From Devosia sp. 67-54 (GTDB lineage Bacteria; Pseudomonadota; Alphaproteobacteria; Rhizobiales; Devosiaceae), in the NCBI RefSeq assembly GCF_001899075.1, contig NZ_MKVA01000008.1, positions 124,001 to 188,000 of the forward strand: DNA of 64,000 bases. The letters are read 5' to 3'. The translations under genes and the position numbers were made by a program. The notes under the pieces are model-generated. The model saw only the letters and a list, made by a program, of their open reading frames with translations. It did no database searches and had not been told where the DNA came from. This document shows, piece after piece, positions 9,718-17,757 of the stretch; within the stretch, counting starts at the first letter, position 1, and every line of letters begins with the position of its first letter.

Positions 9718-10701
9718 CTAGATGCCGCCGCGCACTTCCGGCCGCACCTTCTCGAGGTAGAAATCGCGCAGCCTGGCGACCAGCGGCGCCTCCAGCGGCT
9801 CCATGGCCGCGGCGGCCACGTTGTCCTCGAGCTGCGCCGGCCGCGTGACGCCGGCGATGACGGTGGAGACGGCCGGCTGGTCGAGGATGAAGCGCAGCGC
9901 CAGATGCGCGAGGCTCATGCCGGCGGGCAGCCAGTGCTTGATCTCGTCGGCGAAGGCGACGCCGCGCTCGAACGGCAGGCCCGAGAAGGTTTCGCCGACA
10001 TAGAAGGCCTGGCCGTCGCGGTTGTAGCTGCGATGATCCTGCGCGGTGAAGGTGGTGCTTGCGCTCATCCTGCCCGACAGCAGGCCGGAGGCGAGTGGCA
10101 GGCGCACGATGATGCCGGCGTTGGCCTTTTGCGCGGCCGGGAACAGGCTGTCGATGGCGTCCTGCCGGAACAGGTTGAAGATGGTCTGCAGCGCCGTGCA
10201 GGTGTCGGCGCGCAGCGCGAGCATGCCCTCCTCCACCGTCTGCACGCTGGCGCCCCAATGGCGGATCATGCCGGCCGCGCGCATGTCGTCGAGCCAGGTG
10301 AAGATCTCGCCGTCGCGCAGCACCTCGATGGGGATGCAGTGGAGCTGCGCCAGGTCGAGCGTCTCGACTCCGAGCCGCCCGATCGAGCCGGCGAGGCTCT
10401 GCTTGACCCGCTCGCGCGTGTAGCGCGTCATCCCCTCGAACTCCGGCCCGCGCCCGAGCTTGGTGGCGACGAGAACGCCCTTCTTGTCCGTGAAGGCGCC
10501 GATGCGGCTCTCCGACTGGCCGCCGCCATAGACGTCGGCGGTATCCCAGAAATTGACGTCGAGCGAGCGGGCGGTCCTCAGGATATCGCGCGCCGTCTCG
10601 TCCCCCACCGGCCCGAAATCACCCCCCAGCTGCCAGCAGCCGAGCCCGATCGCGCTGACGCCGTAGCCGGTCTTGCCGAGGGTGCGGGTGGGCATGGTCA
10701 T
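9718..10701 (-). CDS. Aldo/keto reductase
   Basis: A 327-residue TIM-barrel oxidoreductase. The catalytic tetrad can be placed: Asp and Tyr in NFWDTADVYGGG, Lys in VATKLGRG and His in LAQLHC. These enzymes reduce carbonyl compounds with NADPH. It starts within the last bases of the dehydrogenase gene to its right (4-bp overlap), so the two form an operon with the RidA gene probably further upstream. The substrate cannot be told from sequence. Confidence 0.9.
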   Translation of the reverse strand: MTMPTRTLGKTGYGVSAIGLGCWQLGGDFGPVGDETARDILRTARSLDVNFWDTADVYGGGQSESRIGAFTDKKGVLVATKLGRGPEFEGMTRYTRERVKQSLAGSIGRLGVETLDLAQLHCIPIEVLRDGEIFTWLDDMRAAGMIRHWGASVQTVEEGMLALRADTCTALQTIFNLFRQDAIDSLFPAAQKANAGIIVRLPLASGLLSGRMSASTTFTAQDHRSYNRDGQAFYVGETFSGLPFERGVAFADEIKHWLPAGMSLAHLALRFILDQPAVSTVIAGVTRPAQLEDNVAAAAMEPLEAPLVARLRDFYLEKVRPEVRGGI

Positions 10702-11618
10702 GGCTTGAGCCTCTTTGGCGTGAGGTCGACCCCGCTGGCGCGGCCGACATATTCGGGCAGATGCGGCACGTAGTTCTCCGCGCCGTCACCGCCGGTGTTG
10801 AAGGCCAGCGCGAAAGAGTTCTTGATCGCATTGCCCACCGGGTTGGACAGCTTTGCGGCGTCGGCCATCGATTCGAGATAGGTCAGGTCCTTGAGGGCAT
10901 TGGCGATGGTGAATTTGTGCGCCTCGCGGTTGCCCTCGATCGTGTAGCCCATGAAGGTCTGGTAGAAGCCGTTGTCCATGCGGCCGCCGCGGATGACGCT
11001 GTCGAAGCGTTCCGGCGAGATGCCGACCTTGACCGACAGCGCCAGCGCCTCGGCGTAGATGGCGGCGTAGCCCAGCGACAGGAAGTTGTTGAGCAGCTTC
11101 ATGCGGTGCCCGTCGCCGACGCCGCCGATATGGACGATCTTGCCGGCCCAGGTCGCGAGCACCGGCTCGATGCGCCCGAACACCTCGTCGCTCGCCCCGA
11201 CCATGGCGCTGAGCTTGCCTTCGGCCGCCTGCACCGGCGTGCCGCCGAGCGGCGCATCGGCATAGCCGATGCCGGCCGCGGCGAGCTCGTCGGCCAGCGC
11301 CACCGTGGAATTGGGATCGGCGGTCGAGCAGTCGACGACGATCGAGCCCGGCTTGAGGCCGGCCTTGAGCCCGTCCTTGCCGCGCACCAGCGCTTCGACC
11401 TCGCGCGAGCCGGTGACGCACAGCAGCACGATGCTGCTCCGCTCCGCCAGCTCGCGCGGCGACGCCGCTTCGGCCGCGCCGCGCTTGACGAGATCGTCGA
11501 CGGGCGCCCGGTTGCGGTGCGCCGCGACGACGAGCGGGAAGCCCTTCTCGACGATGTTCCTGGCCATGCCGTGGCCCATGAGCCCCAGGCCCAGGAAGCC
11601 GATCGTCTCGCTGCTCAT
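10698..11618 (-). CDS. 3-hydroxyisobutyrate-dehydrogenase-like NAD(P)-dependent oxidoreductase
   Basis: A 306-residue beta-hydroxyacid dehydrogenase. The N-terminal dinucleotide fold begins GFLGLGLMGHGMARN, the substrate-binding Ser/Gly segment is DAPLGGTPVQA and the catalytic lysine is in GHRMKLLNNFLS. The family oxidises or reduces 3-hydroxy acids such as 3-hydroxyisobutyrate, tartronate semialdehyde or glyoxylate. It overlaps the aldo/keto reductase gene, suggesting a shared small-molecule pathway. Exact substrate unknown. Confidence 0.9.
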   Translation of the reverse strand: MSSETIGFLGLGLMGHGMARNIVEKGFPLVVAAHRNRAPVDDLVKRGAAEAASPRELAERSSIVLLCVTGSREVEALVRGKDGLKAGLKPGSIVVDCSTADPNSTVALADELAAAGIGYADAPLGGTPVQAAEGKLSAMVGASDEVFGRIEPVLATWAGKIVHIGGVGDGHRMKLLNNFLSLGYAAIYAEALALSVKVGISPERFDSVIRGGRMDNGFYQTFMGYTIEGNREAHKFTIANALKDLTYLESMADAAKLSNPVGNAIKNSFALAFNTGGDGAENYVPHLPEYVGRASGVDLTPKRLKP

Positions 11619-11642
11619 GCTCCCCTCCCGCTCGATCCGTGG

Positions 11643-11993
11643 CTAATCCAGCGCCGCGATGGCGATGATTTCGATCTTGAGCGCCGGCGAGGCGAGGCGG
11701 GCTTCGATGCAGGCGCGGGCGGGCGGGTTGGCCGGGTCGATCCAGGCATCGTAGATGCTGTTCATCGCGGCGAAATCGGCGATGTTGTTGAGCACCACCT
11801 GGCAGCTCAGCAGCTTGCTCTTGCTGGTGCCGGCCTCGGCCAGCACCTTGTCGATGGCCGCCAGCACCTCCTTGGTCTGCTCCTCGATGGTGCCGTTCGG
11901 ATTGTCGGCCACCTGGCCGGCGAGATACAGGGTGTTGCCGTGCTTGACGGCCTCGCTCAGGCGCTTGCCGGGGTGCAGGCGGGTGATGGTCAT
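11643..11993 (-). CDS. RidA family protein (enamine/imine deaminase-like)
   Basis: A 116-residue protein with the YjgF/RidA fold. The conserved Arg of the active-site cleft is in NPPARACIEARLASP and the N-terminal segment GNTLYLAGQVADN matches the family. RidA proteins hydrolyse reactive enamine and imine intermediates made by PLP enzymes. It lies 17 bp downstream of the release factor 3 gene on the same strand and 24 bp before the dehydrogenase gene, so it may be in one transcript with both. Confidence 0.9.
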   Translation of the reverse strand: MTITRLHPGKRLSEAVKHGNTLYLAGQVADNPNGTIEEQTKEVLAAIDKVLAEAGTSKSKLLSCQVVLNNIADFAAMNSIYDAWIDPANPPARACIEARLASPALKIEIIAIAALD

Positions 11994-12010
11994 GTAACGC
12001 TCCGTTGGGG

Positions 12011-13606
12011 TTAGTGGCGCTCTTTGGTCGCCAGGAACTCGATCCCGGGGTTGTCGCGCTGGGCGCGGCCGAGCCACCAGGCCGACTGCGCCAGATAGAC
12101 CGGATCGCCGTCCTTGTCCTCGGCGAATTCGAGCTTCTGCGCGCTGATGAATTTGTCGAGCGCCGCCTTGTCGTCGGAGCGCACCCAGCGCGCCATCTCG
12201 AAATTGATGCTCTCGAACGAGATCGGCACGTTGTATTCCTTGAGGATGCGCGCCTGCAGCACCTCGAGCTGCAGCTGTCCGACGACGCCCACCACGTAGT
12301 CGCCGCCGATCATGCGGCGGAACACCTGCGCCACGCCCTCTTCGGCGAGATCGCTGAGCGCCTTGCCGAGCTGCTTGGCCTTGATCGGATCGGTGAGGCG
12401 CACGCGGCGGATGATTTCCGGCGCGAAATTGGGGATGCCGGTGACCTTGATCTGCGCGCCCTCGGTCAGCGTGTCGCCGACGCTGAGCGTGCCGTGATTG
12501 GGGATGCCGACGATGTCGCCGGCCACCGCCTCTTCCGCCAGCTCGCGGTCGTGGCCGAGAAAGAACATCGGGTTGGCGACGGCGAGATCCTTGCCGGTGC
12601 GGACGTTGCGAAGCTTCATGCCGCGCTGGAAGGTGCCCGAGCTCAGCCGCACGAAGGCGACGCGGTCGCGATGGTGCGCGTCCATGTTGGCCTGCACCTT
12701 GAACACGAAGCCGGTGACCCTGGGCTCGCCGGGATCGATCGGCGCCGGCTCGGCCGGCTGCGGCCTCGGTTCGGGCGCCCAGGTGCCGAGCGCGCGCAGC
12801 AGTTCCGCCACCGACACGGTCTTGAGGGCAGAACCGAAGACCACCGGCGTCAGGTGACCGGCGCGGTAGGTCTCGAGGTCGAATTCGGGGTAGCCGATGC
12901 GCGCCAGCTCCAGCGCTTCGAGCGACGCCTCGACCACCGGATCGGCGGTGAGCGCCGCGTCGTTGAGCAGCGTGTCGGGATCGTCGAACTGCCGCAGCAC
13001 CGCCCCCGACGGCGCAAGGATGCGCCTGCCGACGAGATCGACCGTGCCCTTGAAGTCGACGCCCTGCCCCAGCGGCCACACCACCGGCGTCACGTCGAGC
13101 GCCAGCGTGTCGGCGATCTCGTCGAGGATGGCGATGGGGTCCTTGCCCTCGCGGTCGACCTTGTTGGCGAAGGTGATGATGGGGATGTCGCGCAGCCGGC
13201 ACACCTCGAACAGCTTCAGCGTCTGCGCCTCGATGCCCTTGGCGACGTCGATCACCATCACCGCGGCGTCGACCGCCGTCAGGGTGCGATAGGTGTCTTC
13301 CGAAAAGTCGGAGTGGCCGGGGGTGTCGAGCAGGTTGAAGGTCAGCCCGTCATGCTCGAAGGTCATCACCGACGAGGTGATCGAGATGCCGCGCTGCTGC
13401 TCGATCTCCATCCAGTCCGAGCGGGTGGAGCGCTGGTTGGCGCGGCCGCGCACGGCGCCGGCCTGGTTGATGGCGCCCGACGCGGCCAGCAGCTTTTCGG
13501 TGAGCGTGGTCTTGCCGGCGTCCGGGTGCGAGATGATCGCAAAGGTCCGGCGCGACTGGTAGGGCATGAGCCGCGTGGCGGCGGCGGTTTGCGTCAGGGC
13601 GTTCAT
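12011..13606 (-). CDS. prfC: Peptide chain release factor 3
   Basis: A 531-residue translational GTPase. G1 reads SHPDAGKTTLTEK, G3 DTPGHSDFSEDTYRTL and G4 NKVD, and the FxFKVQANMDAHHRDRVAF segment of domain II is typical of RF3. RF3 recycles RF1 and RF2 from the ribosome after termination, using GTP. The ATG at 13606 gives the family-typical N-terminus a few residues before the first beta strand; the frame upstream runs into a terminator hairpin. Confidence 0.95.
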   Translation of the reverse strand: MNALTQTAAATRLMPYQSRRTFAIISHPDAGKTTLTEKLLAASGAINQAGAVRGRANQRSTRSDWMEIEQQRGISITSSVMTFEHDGLTFNLLDTPGHSDFSEDTYRTLTAVDAAVMVIDVAKGIEAQTLKLFEVCRLRDIPIITFANKVDREGKDPIAILDEIADTLALDVTPVVWPLGQGVDFKGTVDLVGRRILAPSGAVLRQFDDPDTLLNDAALTADPVVEASLEALELARIGYPEFDLETYRAGHLTPVVFGSALKTVSVAELLRALGTWAPEPRPQPAEPAPIDPGEPRVTGFVFKVQANMDAHHRDRVAFVRLSSGTFQRGMKLRNVRTGKDLAVANPMFFLGHDRELAEEAVAGDIVGIPNHGTLSVGDTLTEGAQIKVTGIPNFAPEIIRRVRLTDPIKAKQLGKALSDLAEEGVAQVFRRMIGGDYVVGVVGQLQLEVLQARILKEYNVPISFESINFEMARWVRSDDKAALDKFISAQKLEFAEDKDGDPVYLAQSAWWLGRAQRDNPGIEFLATKERH

Positions 13607-13657
13607 GGCGCTGCGGTCTATCGCCCCGGACGGGGGAAAGGCAAGCGCCGGCAGACG

Positions 13658-13683
13658 AAAGGGCCGCCACGCGGGCGGCCCTT
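13658..13683 (-). terminator. Intrinsic terminator hairpin
   Basis: A perfect inverted repeat (AAGGGCCGCC / GGCGGCCCTT) with a short loop lies just past the stop of the exported protein gene at 13708-14097, followed on that strand by TTTCGTC. It also insulates the prfC start. Confidence 0.65.
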
Positions 13684-13707
13684 CCGGCGATTGCGGCAGT
13701 CTCGGGC

Positions 13708-14097
13708 CTACCAGCGGCCGCGATGGTCCCACGGACGCGGATCCCAGGGACGCGGATGCAGGCGCTGCACGTAGACGATGCGGGCGCGGCAGCTATCGAC
13801 GCTGACGATGTAAGCGCGGTGATACTTCTCGGCCCGCGCCGACACGATGCGGCCGCGGCGGTCGGTGAAGCGGATGTTCTCGTAGCCCTGCCATTGCAGG
13901 AGGCGGCGGACCTGCCGGTCGCTGAGGCAGTACTGGCCGCCGCCGATCGACACGCCGCCCCCGCCGAAGCCGAAGTGGAAATCGATCTGCGGCGGGGCCG
14001 CCTGCGCCGGCATCGCGGCGCCGAGCGTGGCGCCGCCGAGGACCAGCGCGACCGCAGCGGATTTGGCGAAAGTGGAGAGCTTGGGGAAGCGTGACAT
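13708..14097 (-). CDS. Small exported protein of unknown function
   Basis: A 129-residue protein with a clear signal peptide (hydrophobic core after two lysines, ending near AMPAQAAPP). The mature part has a glycine-rich stretch (HFGFGGGGVSIGGG), a central section resembling short PepSY-like modules (LSDRQVRRLLQWQGYENI) and a C-terminus repeating PRPWD. Similar small periplasmic proteins are frequent in Rhizobiales, but no function is assigned. It stands alone, with a terminator at its end. Confidence 0.75.
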   Translation of the reverse strand: MSRFPKLSTFAKSAAVALVLGGATLGAAMPAQAAPPQIDFHFGFGGGGVSIGGGQYCLSDRQVRRLLQWQGYENIRFTDRRGRIVSARAEKYHRAYIVSVDSCRARIVYVQRLHPRPWDPRPWDHRGRW

Positions 14098-14248
14098 GGG
14101 GGTGTCTCCTTCAGTCTTCTTAGCGTGGATATTGACGCTGTGAGCCTGGCACTGTGCCCTGCCAAGCCTGAACTGCCCCGGACCGGTCCATTCATGCCCG
14201 CTTCACCCTGGCGCCACGGACTCGCCGCATTTGCCGGCGGCAAAAGAA

Positions 14249-14272
14249 AAGGGCCGTCTCACGACGGCCCTT
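14249..14272 (-). terminator. Intrinsic terminator hairpin
   Basis: AAGGGCCGT and ACGGCCCTT form a 9-bp perfect stem with a 6-nt loop; on the minus strand it is followed by TTTTCTTTTGC, a good U-tract. It ends the transcript of the response regulator at 14498-14878 and the possible micro-gene at 14334-14402. Confidence 0.7.
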
Positions 14273-14333
14273 CCCGATCTCGCATGGTCTTCCGCGGTCT
14301 TTTGCAGATCGAACTGCCGGACCGCTGCGACGA

Positions 14334-14402
14334 CTACAGAGGCTGCTCCATATGAAAGCGCAACGACCCAAGACCAACGGAAACCTTCGATTTCTGATGC
14401 AC
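14334..14402 (-). CDS. Possible 22-residue micropeptide with a perfect Shine-Dalgarno
   Basis: A GTG-started frame of 22 codons preceded at 7 nt by AGGAGGTGATCC (minus strand, 14415-14404), which is complementary to the whole anti-Shine-Dalgarno tail of 16S rRNA. The peptide is basic and not hydrophobic (starts with HQKSKVSVG after the initiator). It lies between the response regulator gene and a good terminator, so it should be transcribed. No family is recognised. The main reason to believe it is the ribosome-binding site; without conservation data it could be chance. Confidence 0.4.
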   Translation of the reverse strand: MHQKSKVSVGLGSLRFHMEQPL

Positions 14403-14403
14403 T

Positions 14404-14415
14404 GGATCACCTCCT
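14404..14415 (-). promoter_or_regulatory. Full-length Shine-Dalgarno sequence
   Basis: AGGAGGTGATCC on the minus strand pairs with 12 nt of the 16S rRNA 3' end. It decides the start of the 22-codon frame ending at 14334. The flanking bases do not resemble 16S rRNA, so this is not an rRNA fragment. Confidence 0.55.
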
Positions 14416-14497
14416 CTCGCTGTTGAACTCACCGTGAGGGTGCCGGCAAATGGCGGACTTGGCAAGCCCAATTTTCGCCGGCCCGCGATCGGCCGCT

Positions 14498-14878
14498 TCA
14501 GGCGGCGGCGACGTCGTTCTCGGGCAGCAGCGATTGCAGCACCGCGACGAGCTCGTCCGTCGAGAACGGCTTGTTGACCAGCGGCACGTCGGCGAAGCTC
14601 TCGACGATCGCGGTGCTGCCCGACAGGAAGACGAATGGAACGCCCTTCTGCTGCAGCCGGCGCGCCGGCTCCTCGCTGGTCTCCGCCCGCCCGAGGCGCA
14701 GGTCGAGCACCGCCGCATCGAGCGGCGTCGTTTCGATGATGGCCAGCGCCTCCGCGCTGGTGGTGGCGGTGAGCACCCGGCCGACGCCGGCCTCGACCAG
14801 CGTCTGCTCGATGTCGAGCAGGATCAGCGCTTCGTCTTCGACGACGAGCATCTGACGCAGAGGAGAAAGAATTGCCAT
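14498..14878 (-). CDS. Single-domain response regulator (receiver only)
   Basis: A 126-residue CheY-like receiver without output domain. Acidic pocket EDEA near the N-terminus, phospho-acceptor Asp in AAVLDLRLG, Thr/Ser in VFLSGS and Lys in LVNKPFS. It should relay or sequester phosphoryl groups for a kinase elsewhere. The ATG at 14878 has GGAG 10 nt upstream; a TTG at 14887 is possible but sits too close to that site. No histidine kinase is adjacent. Confidence 0.88.
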   Translation of the reverse strand: MAILSPLRQMLVVEDEALILLDIEQTLVEAGVGRVLTATTSAEALAIIETTPLDAAVLDLRLGRAETSEEPARRLQQKGVPFVFLSGSTAIVESFADVPLVNKPFSTDELVAVLQSLLPENDVAAA

Positions 14879-15031
14879 GTCGCGCAATCTCCTTTGACGG
14901 CATTTGGAATTGCGATTGGTGGCGCCCGGTCACAGCCCTTCGGGGTGCTGCCCGCCGGACAGCGGCTCAAGCCGGTCTTGATGGCAGGACTCTCGCACCG
15001 GCGCCGACGAGCTGTCACTAAGAAAAGACAT

Positions 15032-15049
15032 GTCGCAAAATTTTGTGAC
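15032..15049. promoter_or_regulatory. Near-perfect 18-bp palindrome in a divergent intergenic region
   Basis: GTCGCAAAATTTTGTGAC, one mismatch from a perfect palindrome, lies between the response regulator gene (minus) and the 74-residue protein gene (plus). The position and symmetry fit an operator for a dimeric regulator; which one is unknown. Confidence 0.4.
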
Positions 15050-15124
15050 GCGTGGGTGAAACCGGCCGCCCGATCAATGCATTAGCTCGGCAAAGCGTCG
15101 CGATCGGAGCACACGGGACCGGCC

Positions 15125-15349
15125 ATGACGCGCATCCGCTACGACATCATCCCGCAAAGCGGCGGCTGGAGCATCGCCATGGGTGGCGCCGTCGGCCCGC
15201 TCTATCCGCAGCTCGACGAAGCGGTGCGCGACGCCGAGCAGGTGGCGTCGGTGCTCACCCGCAGCGGCGACGTGGTCGATATCGTCGTCTGGCGCGGCGG
15301 CCGGCCGCATCTGCTCGAGCGGCTCGAACCGGGCGACCGGCTGCACTAG
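15125..15349 (+). CDS. Small conserved-looking protein, DUF2188-like
   Basis: A 74-residue cytoplasmic protein. The layout, a beta-strand pair (YDIIPQSGGWSIAMGGA) followed by a helix (LDEAVRDAEQVASVL) and a last strand (VVDIVVWRGGRPHLLE), resembles the DUF2188-type small alpha/beta fold common in Rhizobiales. No role is known. It is followed by a tiny membrane peptide gene on the same strand. Confidence 0.65.
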   Translation: MTRIRYDIIPQSGGWSIAMGGAVGPLYPQLDEAVRDAEQVASVLTRSGDVVDIVVWRGGRPHLLERLEPGDRLH

Positions 15350-15420
15350 CGGCGCCCGAAATTAACCTTCCGTTCACCCTGTCCCGGCACAATCGCCAGA
15401 TATCACAAAGGGATAGGTGT

Positions 15421-15510
15421 ATGCCCCAGGTCGCCCAGACGCTCTGGCTCTATATTCTCGTCGGCACCTTGGCGCTGACGCCGGTGCTGATGCTGCTCGG
15501 CAAGCTCTAG
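15421..15510 (+). CDS. 29-residue single-span membrane peptide
   Basis: A short frame coding for a peptide that is almost wholly one transmembrane helix (LYILVGTLALTPVLMLLGKL). AAAGGGA lies about 9 nt upstream of the ATG. Codon use matches its surroundings. No family recognised; the case rests on the ribosome-binding site and the sharply hydrophobic pattern. Confidence 0.45.
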   Translation: MPQVAQTLWLYILVGTLALTPVLMLLGKL

Positions 15511-15560
15511 GGCGTTGCGAGGGAACGCGGCGCCGCTGAACCTCGAACCAGCGACCGGCT

Positions 15561-17333
15561 TCAGGCGGCGATCCGCTCGCTGACGCCTTCGGGCGTCAGT
15601 TCCACCACCACGTCGCCCGGCGCGATCACCGTCTTGCGGTGGGTGATGGCGAGGATGGTCATCTCGTCGGCCAGCGCGCGGATTTCGCCCATGATCTCGG
15701 CCTCGGTGCGCTCGTCGAGCGCCGAGCTCGCCTCGTCGAGGAACAGGATCTGCGGATCGGCATAAAGCGCCCGCGCAATGGCGACGCGCTGCCGCTCGCC
15801 GCCCGAGAGCTTCAGGCCGCGCTCGCCGATGCGGGTGTCGAATTTCTCCGGCAGCCCGTCGATGAATTTGGCGATCGAGGCGCGCTCGACAGCGCTGCGC
15901 AGCCGCGCCTCGTCCAGCGGCCGGCCGAGGATGATGTTGGAGGTGATGGTGTCGTTGAGCAGCATGATCTCCTGCGGCACGACGCCGATCACCGAATACC
16001 AGTCGGCCCGCGCGATATCGCTGAGCGGCACGCCGTCGATCAGCACCCGCCCCTCGCGCGGCTCCAGCGATTTGAGCGCGATCTTGAACAGCGTGGTCTT
16101 GCCCGAGCCGGTCTCGCCGGTGAGGAAGTTGAGCCGGCCGCGGCGCGCGGTGAAGCTCACGTCGGACACCGCCGGCTTGTCGCGATAGGCGTAGCCGACA
16201 TGCTCGAAGACGATGCTGCCGGCGGCCAGCCGGAAATCCGGATGCGGCGCCACGTCGGGCTCCTCGGGCGCGCCCCACATCTTGGCGAAGGGGATGAAGC
16301 GCGAATAGGAGCGCAGCACGTCGTCGATCGACGAGCCGATGGTCTGGAACGGCCGGTTGAGCTGCAGCAGCAGTGAATCGAACAGCACCACGTCGCCGAT
16401 GGTGAGCTCGCCGGCGCGGTAGCGCGGCAGCAGCACGAAATAGGTGATGCCGATCTGCGCCGCGAGCATGGCGCCGAACACCAGCGAGTAGAAGATGCGC
16501 CGCGTGGCAAAGCTCGCCCAGCTGTCGCGCACCTCGCGCGCCTGTTCGGCGAAGCGTCCGGCCACCCACTGGTCGCCGCCGAAATAGCGCAGCGTCTCCA
16601 TGGCGTTGATCGAATTGCCGACGAATTTCGAATTGGCCTGGTCGGCCTTGATGGCGGCGTCGAGATAGGGCCGCGTCCAGCGGTTGGCGAAGAAGGTGAA
16701 GGCGATGAACGCCGCGCCATAGACGAAGACGATGACCACGATCTCGAGATTGATCGAGGCCCCGAGCACCAACAGCGTCAGCGTGATCTGGATGATGCCG
16801 GGGATCAAGACGATCAGCCCGAGCTGCACCAGCGTATAGACCGCGTTCTGGCCGCGCGACTTGGCCTGCTGGATCTCGGCCGGATTGTAGTCGATGAAGA
16901 AGTTGATGGTCTTTTTCAGCAGCCGCTCGAAGAACGCCGTTCCAGCGATGAAGTTGAGGTTCTCGGCGCTCATCATCGCCATGTAGTTGACCATGTTGCT
17001 GAGCGCCTGGCTGAGCCCGAACAGCAGGCCGTAGCCGACGAAGGCCCAGATGATGGTCTCGCCCCAGCTATCGGCGCGCAGCGTGTCGACGAGCCGCGAG
17101 AACACGTAGGGGGCGGCGATGCCGGCGGTCGCCGAGCAGAGCACGATGAACGCGACGCCCGCCAGCAGCAGCTTGGCCTCGTCCCAGTAGCGCCGGTAGA
17201 TGTAGAGCATCGGCCCGAGCATTTCGGCCCAGGTCGCATCGAGCTGCTGCTCCTCGGCGGCGCCGCCGCGCGGACGGAAGGCGTTCTTGCCCGCGCGCGG
17301 ACGGGAGCTGCTGGAGACGGACGGCATGGTCAT
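15561..17333 (-). CDS. ABC exporter, fused membrane and ATPase domains (Atm1/HMT1 type)
   Basis: A 590-residue half-transporter: a long hydrophilic N-terminus, six predicted membrane spans between about residues 50 and 320, then an ATPase domain with Walker A GETGSGKTTL, signature LKLSGGERQRVAIARAL, Walker B ILFLDEAS and the H-loop AITHRKT. The membrane part (NFFIDYNPAEIQQAKSRGQNA) resembles the Atm1/heavy-metal-tolerance group that exports glutathione-linked or sulphur compounds. It should work as a homodimer in the inner membrane. It sits downstream of emrB, separated by the 55-bp repeat array. Confidence 0.88.
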   Translation of the reverse strand: MTMPSVSSSSRPRAGKNAFRPRGGAAEEQQLDATWAEMLGPMLYIYRRYWDEAKLLLAGVAFIVLCSATAGIAAPYVFSRLVDTLRADSWGETIIWAFVGYGLLFGLSQALSNMVNYMAMMSAENLNFIAGTAFFERLLKKTINFFIDYNPAEIQQAKSRGQNAVYTLVQLGLIVLIPGIIQITLTLLVLGASINLEIVVIVFVYGAAFIAFTFFANRWTRPYLDAAIKADQANSKFVGNSINAMETLRYFGGDQWVAGRFAEQAREVRDSWASFATRRIFYSLVFGAMLAAQIGITYFVLLPRYRAGELTIGDVVLFDSLLLQLNRPFQTIGSSIDDVLRSYSRFIPFAKMWGAPEEPDVAPHPDFRLAAGSIVFEHVGYAYRDKPAVSDVSFTARRGRLNFLTGETGSGKTTLFKIALKSLEPREGRVLIDGVPLSDIARADWYSVIGVVPQEIMLLNDTITSNIILGRPLDEARLRSAVERASIAKFIDGLPEKFDTRIGERGLKLSGGERQRVAIARALYADPQILFLDEASSALDERTEAEIMGEIRALADEMTILAITHRKTVIAPGDVVVELTPEGVSERIAA

Positions 17334-17492
17334 TGGACGCCCAGATTTAGGGATGAAGCGGCGGATCGGCAAGGCGCGCACGCGGTGGTGAAGGCCGCGA
17401 CGCGGCGCCGTCGTCGAGATGATGAAGCCCGGCTCGCTTGCGGCGAGTCGGGCTCCGACTGACCTGGAGGAGGTCGGTAGAGGAGTTCCTGC

Positions 17493-17756
17493 GCTCTGGC
17501 CGATCGATCCCGAGTGGGCTCGCTCGGCCAACCGCGGTCTTGTTTCCGCTCTGGCCGATCGATCCCTAAAGGGCTCGCTCGGCCAACCGTCGTTTCGCTT
17601 GCGCTCTGGCCGAGCGATCCCGAGAGGGCTCGCTCGGCCAACCGCGGTTTCGTTTGCGCTCTGTCCGATCGATCCCTAAAGGGCTCGCTCGGCCAACCGC
17701 GGTTTCGTTTGCGCTCTGTCCGATCGATCCCTAAAGGGCTCGCTCGGCCAACCGCT
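17493..17756. repeat. Tandem array of five 55-bp units, each an imperfect palindrome
   Basis: Units start at 17493, 17548, 17603, 17658 and 17713 (the last is cut short before the emrB stop codon). Each unit begins GCTCTGG/TCCGATCGATCCC and holds a matching right arm GGGCTCGCTCGGCCAAC, so each can fold into a hairpin. Copies 4 and 5 are almost identical; copies 1 and 3 differ in the loop. The array fills the gap between emrB and the ABC exporter gene. Confidence 0.9.
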
Positions 17757-17757
17757 T

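Noticed and set aside
7196-9721. 841-codon plus-strand frame opposite the M16 protease gene
   Set aside because: Composition is that of an antisense shadow and the protease has intact catalytic motifs on the other strand.
14396-14420. Apparent 16S rRNA 3' end (GGATCACCTCCT)
   Set aside because: Only 12 bases match and the flanks are unrelated, so it is better read as a Shine-Dalgarno on the other strand.
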